Shown: positions 56,543-64,000 of the stretch, one piece after another | Layout of the letters: each line of letters starts with the position of its first letter | How positions within the stretch are numbered: the stretch's first letter is position 1 | Assembly (NCBI GenBank): GCA_963921825.1 | Contig: OY997592.1 | Span: 65,492,336 to 65,556,335 of the forward strand | Reading direction: 5' to 3' | Length of the DNA: 64,000 nucleotides | Source: Erodium maritimum | Taxonomy: Eukaryota; Streptophyta; Magnoliopsida; Geraniales; Geraniaceae | Made by a program: the position numbers and the translations under genes | The notes under the pieces: model-generated | Told to the model about the DNA's origin: nothing | Databases searched by the model: none | The model's input: only the letters and a program-made list of their open reading frames with translations

Positions 56543-58956
56543 AGACAATTTAAATCAATTGTAAACTATTTTATAAAAAAATAAACGCTCCACACACCTC
56601 CAGGTGAGGTTCCTCTCTATCCTACTTAGGGTTCGCCGTCGTCGTCGTCACCTCTCTCGCCGACCACCGTCTCTCTTCCCCTCACCATCATCGTCATTCA
56701 CGCAGTCGTCCTTGTGCCCGACGCTGACCCTGTTTTCTATGACTCTCTGCCGCATCTGCTCGTGTTTCCAGCACCACCATCGCCCCCGCCGTCAACCACG
56801 ACCATTTCTACCTCTACGACGCCGGAGCTCTCCATCCCTCGTCATCCCAGGCCGGAAATGACGTCCTCCGACCAGATTCAACCTCATGCAGAGGACGCCC
56901 ATCACCTTGCGGTCTCCGACCAGCGAGGCCCCTACCACGGCGACGTTCTCAAGCCGTTGCCCGGCCCAGATCCAGCTCTCCCAGTGTCGGATCCCCGGCG
57001 GCCGCCGAGCCTCCTGGATCTGAAAGACAAACCGGGTGCGCACCAGGCCGTAGACGTGCTTCCAGCGCCACTAGCGACGGCCCCGTTTCACGTCGGGTAC
57101 CCACCAACGGCGAGGGAGGCCCATCGGGATCTACCATCCTTCCCTCGGCCTCTTTCCTCAACGGTGGTGTCTCGATACCTCCCATCGTCGGAGCGCATAC
57201 CGGTCCCGAGATCTGGCTCTTCGAGCGGGAGAGGTTGGACGGGGTCTCCATCTGAGATCCAATCGAACAGTATATCCCCGATCCCGGACTGGGAGGACGA
57301 GGATGACGAAGTGGTGGTCTCGGAGGTGTGGGTTCCACTGTTCACCAAGGGCACGTACCAGTTCTCTCTCGCAGCCAAGGTCGCAGGGGACCGGCCCTAC
57401 AACCAGAACATCGTATGCGCGATGATGCTGCGAAAATGGAAAGTGACGGGGATTCAAGTGGAGTTCATGTCTCCGGAGGTCACAGGCTATCATTTCCCGT
57501 CCGCCGAGACGATGGAAAATGTCTGTCACAGGGGTCCCTGGAGCTTCAAGGGTTTTCCCCTACTATTGGAACCGTTTAGGCAATTTGAACGGGCAAACGA
57601 GATTAATTTCAACCATGTGGAGCTCGGGGTCCGGGCGCTCAATATCCCGGGGGAGCCAGGAATGACTACATCCGCGGTCTCATTGCAGGCAGCATAGGCA
57701 CCCAGGTCACTTCGGCCCCGATCCCAACAACTCGACGGGAGGATATGTTTTTATGGCTAAGGGTTCGGATGGAGCTACATCGACCTCTACGGCGCAGGCT
57801 CCGGCTCAGATTTCCAGGTACCATTGCATCTGCTGTGATTAAACTGCAATATGAGAGGGTAGTAGAATTTTGCCGCAAGTGTGGAATGCTGACCCATAGG
57901 ATCTCGGGTTGCCCGACTCAGTTGTCGGGAATTGGTCGGGAAGAGATTCGGTATGACCAATATATTCTGGCCCCTAGCCAGCTAGATGTGGACCGGCTGC
58001 TGAGAACGGTCTGGAATACACCCCATACGGCGACACATCCGACTATCACTTATCTCCTGAGTGATCTGTCACTGTTGATTTGATCCAGGGAAATCACTAT
58101 GGGTGAAGATCCATCCGGTGCAGACATCCCAAAGTCTGACAATCTGGCTAAGGCTACCCTAGGAGGGGTAACCAATATACTGCAGGAGGGTGGGCATAGA
58201 GCCTCTACACCATCACCGGGGTTCACGAAGCCTGACAATCTGGCTAACGACCACCCTGCTGCTGACACTATGGACCGAGCTGATCCCGGAGATATCGCAG
58301 TGACCGGGGAAGGGAATGAGAAAGATCCCATAGGGCAACAGAAAGATCCCCAGGAGGGACTAGGGGAAGGAGGGCCCAACCGAGGCAAAGGCAAGATGAC
58401 CACCCTGAAGACTAGAAGATGTTTGTTGTATGCGCGTCCGCCGGAGTCAAAGAAGCCGCTGGGTGATCCGACCTCCCAACAGCAGATCATGTGGCCGGTC
58501 TACCAGAAGGAGGTGAGAGAAGAAAAGGCGGAGGCACAGCTGCCTCCGATGGAGGAATGATCCGTCCCGACAGGGGTGGGTGGAGTCGGTCTCAGACTAT
58601 ACCTACAGACTCGGGACAGCCAGTGCTGGGAGGTCCCGGGTAGCCTACATATTCAGCAACCGTCATTTATCTGTTTCTTTATTATCAGTTTTATCTTTGG
58701 GACATTTTATTTTTTGCTGGTTTTAGAACTTGTTATTTTCTGCCTCGTTATATTGGAACGATGGTAAGAAGTTATCTTGAGTTTGTGTCCACAATTTCAA
58801 GTGGGCTATTATTATGGGTCCATGAGCGCCGGACTTGCTACGGTCGGCTCGGACATACATTTGGAACCCGAGGCGGTCACGCCTCATCCTGTTTGATTAC
58901 CTATTGGTATTAATGAAAGTCTCCGATTACCTGTTTCAAAAAAAAAGACAATTTAA
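56543..58956 (+). mobile_element. Retroposed LINE ORF1-like unit without reverse transcriptase
   Basis: An 11-bp direct repeat AGACAATTTAA lies at 56543-56553 and 58946-58956, the second directly after a poly-A tail (58938-58946). Between them is a GC-rich unit whose frames make a DUF4283/CX2CX4HX4C zinc-knuckle protein, as in plant LINE ORF1, followed by a LINE-like 3' UTR, but no ORF2. Tail plus target duplication show LINE-type target-primed insertion. It could be an internally deleted LINE or a retrocopy of a host DUF4283 gene. The exact 5' end within 56554-56600 is uncertain. Confidence 0.7.
56858..58560 (+). pseudogene. DUF4283 / zinc-knuckle (LINE ORF1-like) reading frame, broken
   Basis: From ATG 56858 the first frame has a Pro-rich N-terminus, then a DUF4283-like domain (FSLAAKVAGDRPYNQNIVCA, then MENVCHRGPWSFKGFPLLLE), and stops at 57697. 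Similarity continues in another frame from about 57660 (RGLIAGSIGTQV) to the zinc knuckle CRKCGMLTHRISGC (C-x2-C-x4-H-x4-C, about 57874). A hydrophilic C-terminal part runs to 58560 in a third frame after a stop at 58081. At least two frame changes mean it is not functional. Confidence 0.65.
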
Positions 58957-58964
58957 GATGGTCA

Positions 58965-59130
58965 AATATCATTGAATAGTGGTATTGAAGAAAGAGTTGT
59001 AAAATATGACCCATCATCCACACTTACTCTCAAGTAAGTGTATCTACCGAGATTCGAACACGTTACCTCAAACAGAGGTGAGATGTGAAGAGGTATTCAC
59101 CATTAGACTAATCCATGTGAGCAATCACCG
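58965..59130 (-). mobile_element. Possible tRNA-derived SINE
   Basis: The minus strand contains TGGATTAGTCTAATGGTG (A-box-like) and, about 45 bases on, GTGTTCGAATCTC, a good fit to the B box GWTCRANNC of RNA polymerase III promoters. No cloverleaf could be drawn, so it is not a tRNA gene. Ends and target duplication are not clear, and the right part runs into the retroposon next door. Confidence 0.4.
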
Positions 59131-60576
59131 ACGTTGCTTGGTGTCTTGATATGTAGCTTCATATCATTTGACCAAGTTTCACTTCACTTACAGTTACATC
59201 TTACGAAGGAAATAGGTTCATGGGTTATAAATAGGCATTCAATCACTCTCCTTTGCATTTATATTGATATATTTACATACCATGACAGTAAACGTTCTGC
59301 ATTTTATTTAGTTTGTCTTCTTTTATCTTGAGACCGAACTTTATGAGTTGTTGTTTTTGTACGTGGAAAACATTAAGTTCTTCACTAACTTGAAGTTCAG
59401 TTTAAGGGCATTTTGACCGTTTCACATGACGGCTGGTGGAAAATATAGCAATGATAAAATTTGACCTAAGATAGTTCCGAAATTTGGTCCAACCAGTCAA
59501 ACCAACCCACCTCGGCCCTATAGGATTACGGGGGCGATAGTGGATTACAATTAGAGGCCCCGGTGACAACTGGGTCGGGCCATGGATCGGGAAACAATCC
59601 CCATCGGGGCCCGGCCTCAACCGGTAGAGTACGGTGTTTAAATATGTGATAAAATTTCAATAGGGTGTGACATTTTTTCATCATTAAAAAATGACTAAAT
59701 TCAGAGTTTTTAAGCATTCTTTAATCACTTCTTAATGGTTAATTGATCAATGAAAAAAGATTGAAAATTTGTGTGTTAGTCAGATGAATGTTGTAAATTT
59801 GAAGCTCTTAATTGTAGCATTGAAATCCGCAAACCGATGGCCTGCCCCATAATTTGAACGAGCGAATTCTATGCTTGTATGGTCTCTCTAGCTAGAGTCA
59901 TTTGTCTTCTCTTTTCATCTTTTGAAAAAAGAGATATTTATATATTGTTTTTTTGATAAAAAAAAATAGACCTGAGACTGGGGATGGGATTCAATTTGAA
60001 TAGTCGATCATTCCGGATTGGATTAAAAACACATCAATGAGCCGGACCTCGGCCCATGGACAGCCCTAGAAAAAACGTAACGTGATTAGGTGATACTGCC
60101 CCTAAATATCATCAATTGTATACCCATGGTTTTAGCATGTGTGAATTGACATTCTTACCATTACGTAGGTTCAGAGACGTATACACACTTCAGTTGGTGT
60201 GGAAGGTTGTGGGCCGTTAGATGTTAAAAGTGTATGGTTTAGTTTGTATAGTACAATATTTGCAACCCAATCAAGTAAAAATCATAGGATATAAAAGTGA
60301 ACATTATGCTTTTGGGTTCATGTCTAGTCCTCTTACAGCTATATTTCAAGGAAGCAAGTATATGATCGAGGAAACCTTGTTATAACAAATGAAGATAATA
60401 ATAATACAGGAGAAATGGCACCAAGAGTGTGCTTTGAACTTACGAAATTGTGTTTATTTTCAGAAAAGGAAGAGTAGAACAAATAGCCAACACTGATGCT
60501 TGGATCATCTGGCTCTAGAGATAAAAGCTCATCCATGTCTGCAAAGTGCAAACATTCAATACATAATGAAAAGCAT
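59131..60576. other. Intergenic DNA and BUBR1 3' UTR
   Basis: AT-rich with GC-rich islands (59480-59640 and 59980-60070) reading like old repeat fragments (GGCCCATGGACAGCCCTA). A possible extra exon start (TTTGCAG|ACATGG, about 60543) lies 30 bp past the BUBR1 stop. Confidence 0.4.
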
Positions 60577-63500
60577 TCACCGAGGCAAACTGGTTGAAGG
60601 AAAATTACGCAGCGGGTTCTCCCTCAACAGCTCAGTTTCTCTGCACATAGAGAAGTAAGGCCAATTTGTGACTTGAAAATAAATGAAACTCTGAGCGTAA
60701 TTGATTAACCACTATCATTGAATTGCTTACTTGTTGAGATCTCGAGCATCCCCTTCTCGAAGCTGCAAAATCGAAGATTTTTCACCCTTCCCACCACCAC
60801 CAACTTTCTGTGTTCTGGTAAAATACAAACAGTAATATGTAAGTCGATTTAGCAGATGGTTAGGAAATGCAAATGAAAGTTACAACTTATGAAACCAATC
60901 ATGCATACTTACTCTGAGCACTCCTCATCCACAAATACCTCAATACAGGGGCCTGCAGTTCTAGCTCTAGACATAGGTTTCTGTGGAATCTGAAACAAAT
61001 ATAGTTAAAACACCAAGCTAATACATCTCAGTGGAGGACACAAGTTAGCGTCCTTGGAAAAATGATGCAACTATAGTCAAACATCAAGCTGATACAGGAA
61101 ATTGGTGACTATTCTACCTTGTAAGACGTCCACTTTGAAGGGATTGCGTTATTCTCCTTGTTTCTCTCTGCTCGGGCTCCAAGTGTGTGCCAAGAGTTCA
61201 AATTTCTCTTAGATGTGTCAGACTGATGATCCAAGTGTGCACCAAATTCTGAATCCTTGAAAATAGAAAGTGAAGTTGCACGAGACCTGTAACATGTCAA
61301 GAGAGGAAATTAAGGTTATAGAAAGCTTTAAGAACTTGTTGGCATTTTACAATGAATGTCAATCTTTGAACTAGTGCATGCATCTAAATTTGGTTGAACT
61401 AATCATGGAATAAGTAGTTCCAGGTAATTTTAGCAAACAACAAAAAGCTACATCACACATTGCATCTTGAATAACCACATCTATAGGTACCCATAAATTA
61501 TTATTCCTTAGTTTTTGCTGGTTAGTGGTCAAAAGCAAAAGGAGATGAATGGCATATCAACATTTTCTTCTGGGCCCATATTGTAAAAAAAAACGATATG
61601 TTTGTTTACTCACATATAAGCTTCAATCAAACAAGATATTTGATAACTAGTAGAGCCTCAACAATTCAATGTTCTCATCTCTATCATTTGGAAACATTTA
61701 TTTTTCATGTCAAGGACATGAAGTTCTCTAATTTTTTTCGAAAAGCGAATGTTGGATGGCAGAGCAAAGTAAAGTAGGATATGAACTAGTCAGAAGAATT
61801 CCCTTATAGCAAGACCCACACAGACTGCATAATTTGGGCAACCAAATAAATAGTCAAGTGTTTCACTTCAGCTTTAAGATGTTATCCACCAACTGATGCA
61901 TCAATAGTTGGTAAATGTAAATACAAGTTGAATATCTACTAAATATGTAAAAACACTGTATTCTGTTGAATAATAAAAGAAAAACATAATCACCTCTCTT
62001 GATTCGGTTTTTTCTTGGAAAAATCGGAACTCCCAACAGTATTCCTTCCTGCATCATTGGAAAGAGTTCTAGTTTTTAGCAGCAAATTCAGTTTTAAAGA
62101 CAACAAATATGGAATTTACCATTTTCTCCCTTGGCAATGACAGTTCCAAAGCTACGTGCTGGTATTTGATTCTCCAAAGGGTCCTCCTGAAAGTTGAAAG
62201 GTATAAGAGAATAATAGTGTTAAAAATCTGTATTAAGTAAAAATGATCGCATACCTCACTGACTTGTGGTTTTCTCATTGTTCGCCCAATAAACTTCCTG
62301 AAAGCATCATTTAATTTTTCCAACGGCTGAACATTCCTACAAAATGTAAAAATCAGTTAGACTTGAATTGCCAATGCATAACTACATGAATCACACTATT
62401 GTAATATCATTGAACTACAAGTCATAACACCAATACACTAGCAAGATGCAGGTCTTGGCTGTGTGAGAATTGCAAATCAAAAGCGAGAAACACAGTACAA
62501 ATATTTTCTTAACATATAAGATTCTTACCTAGATATCCCGCGGTTGAATATGTCATTTGCAATTTTCATTTTATTCTTAGACTCCATATGCAAAGCATAC
62601 GATATATAGTAGATAGAATGTGTCTGTCCAATTCCATTTGCCTCTAGAAAGCTGTATATGACTTCCGCATCTGCGCAATGTTGTGCCTATGATACCATTT
62701 AAAAAAATAAATGTAAGCATTCAGAATCATTGATTTAACTATTAAAACCCCATAAACAGGAACCAGCAGTAAGATAATCATGGTTTAAATATTACAAAAA
62801 GAACTTACATATTCCAACCACACTTTGAGGTAGCGGAGATCATCCTTGTAACGTTCTGAATGCCAGAAAGTGCGCACACATTGTTCATAGATTACAACCA
62901 AACCCGAGGAGTCTCCACCCGGGGGAAATGACTCCTGAACCCATTTAATGCACCTTCAAATCAAAACAAGTGACTCGAAGTTACTTGAGAGTTATCACTT
63001 CACATTAAATAAAAATTAACTGATAAGTCAATTTAGGAGATACTATTAAAGTTGATACAGAACATTGCCCTACATAAAGAAACCATGTATTGGAAACAGA
63101 AAAGAAATAAAGAAATCGAATTTACCAGCAAAACTCTTAAAAGCAATAGATAACAAATTACAAAACTTTAGTATTTGGGTATCAAGTATACAAAATAATA
63201 GCTAAACAGCTACAGCACGATCTCGCATAAGCTGTATTGCATCGATGTAATGAAACTGGAAAAAATAAAATATTGACCCCTATAAGTTCTGTCCAGTAAT
63301 TAAATTTTAACCTTAATTGGCTATTATGCTGATGAGAAAAACCTTTTAGCAGTAGACCCTCATCACATCAAAACCATGTCTGGTTTTTGATCAATTAAAA
63401 ACCCCTAAATAGTCCATATAAGTTATCACATCAATTTCTCTGATGCATTTCTTGGAATCATGGGAACGCTGAATAAATTATAATCCTATATCAATATAAA

Positions 63501-63872
63501 CAAGATACAAAAAAGAAACTCACTCAATCCATGGCTTGAGAGGATCATCCCCTTCATACTCATCAACTGCCTCAATCATCTTCCTGAAACCTCCCCAAAA
63601 CAATTTTAACAAAAATGTCAAATAATTGGGGAAATGGAAAAAAAAGAAAAAGAAATACAGAATCGAGAGAAAGACCTTCGTTTCTCCAGTAGTGATTTCC
63701 TGAGTTGGTTGTCCGTGTGGGACTTGAGAGCATCGTTTAAGAGGCCGATTTTGCGACCTCTCTTCAAAGGCCTCACGTTCTCTTTGAAGAGCTCCCACTC
63801 GTTCCCGGTCTCCTGCTTCGTCGCAAGGAACAGCGTCTCCGGATCCAAGTTCTGCACCAACACTTGCTCCAT
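60577..63872 (-). CDS. BUBR1: BUBR1/MAD3-type spindle assembly checkpoint protein
   Basis: Eleven exons, complement of 63676-63872, 63524-63583, 62809-62953, 62529-62686, 62255-62336, 62120-62186, 61994-62048, 61118-61286, 60913-60989, 60731-60814 and 60577-60640, give 385 residues. The Mad3/BUB1 homology region covers about 20-190 (WELFKENVRPLKRGR; EAVDEYEGDDPLKPWIECIK; RYKDDLRYLKVWLEYAQHCA). KEN boxes are at 30-32 and 298-300 (RAERNKENN). There is no kinase domain, as expected of the plant MAD3-type protein (Arabidopsis At2g33560, about 395 aa). It binds MAD2 and CDC20 to hold back the anaphase-promoting complex until kinetochores are attached. The ATG at 63872 is the first in frame before MEQVLVQNLDPETLFLATKQ; the C-terminus ETELLRENPLRNFP is conserved. 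Confidence 0.95.
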
Positions 63873-63941
63873 CACTCCACACTGTATTCAAATTAGGGCT
63901 CCTTCTGCTTCTTCTTCTTCTCACTCGTATGAAAGAGACGA

Positions 63942-63946
63942 CCGTT
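63942..63946 (-). promoter_or_regulatory. Candidate MSA element core upstream of BUBR1
   Basis: The minus strand reads TAGTAACGGTCGTC, with the AACGG core followed by two pyrimidines, 70 bp before the ATG. It may lie in the 5' UTR; MSA elements are usually close to the transcription start of G2/M genes. Confidence 0.4.
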
Positions 63947-64000
63947 ACTAGTACAAATAGAAGCTCGAGACCACGCCTCACCTATTTGAATTCAAAACTT

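Noticed and set aside
59040-59120. tRNA gene on the minus strand
   Set aside because: A and B boxes are present, but acceptor and anticodon stems do not pair; a SINE head is more likely.
63520-63981. 153-codon minus-strand frame over BUBR1 exons 1 and 2
   Set aside because: It reads another frame in exon 1 and runs through the intron; the spliced frame matches BUBR1 throughout.

Overview
This window is nuclear DNA of a dicot plant. It has intron-rich genes with GT/AG borders, AT-rich introns full of small DNA transposons (MITEs), and plant-only families (CDKB2 kinase, PFP alpha subunit, bZIP60, plant HMG-CoA reductase, the ARID plus alpha-crystallin protein).

Left third (1-31.4 kb): the 3' end of an HMG-CoA reductase gene (+), a perfect triplication of a 1152-bp unit, an ARID/alpha-crystallin gene (-, 13 coding exons), a transposon-rich gap of about 4 kb, a one-exon PRP5/RH42-type DEAD-box helicase (+, 1071 aa), a CDKB2 mitotic kinase (-, 8 exons) and a PFP alpha-subunit gene (-, 19 exons). 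From memory, this order matches two Arabidopsis chromosome 1 segments (At1g209xx and At1g764xx-765xx) combined, so it looks like an old conserved block. The exon models were built by hand; every join keeps frame and uses GT/AG borders.

Middle (32.4-52.3 kb): ten tandem copies of a roughly 0.83-kb unit. Each carries a 96-codon intronless gene (minus strand) for a small protein with two hydrophobic segments and a Pro/His-rich linker, alternating with segments of one MITE. Four copies are intact, five are broken, and copy seven is split at its start codon by an 11.3-kb gag-only Ty3/gypsy-type LTR element with LTRs of about 3 kb. I could not assign the small protein to any family; this array is the best candidate here for something undescribed.

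Right third (52.3-64 kb): a bZIP60 gene (-) with the conserved site for IRE1-type cytoplasmic mRNA splicing, a retroposed LINE ORF1-like unit with an 11-bp target duplication, a possible tRNA-derived SINE, and a BUBR1/MAD3 spindle-checkpoint gene (-, 11 exons, two KEN boxes). CDKB2 and BUBR1 both act at mitosis, and each has an AACGG core (mitosis-specific activator type) within about 100 bp of its start codon.
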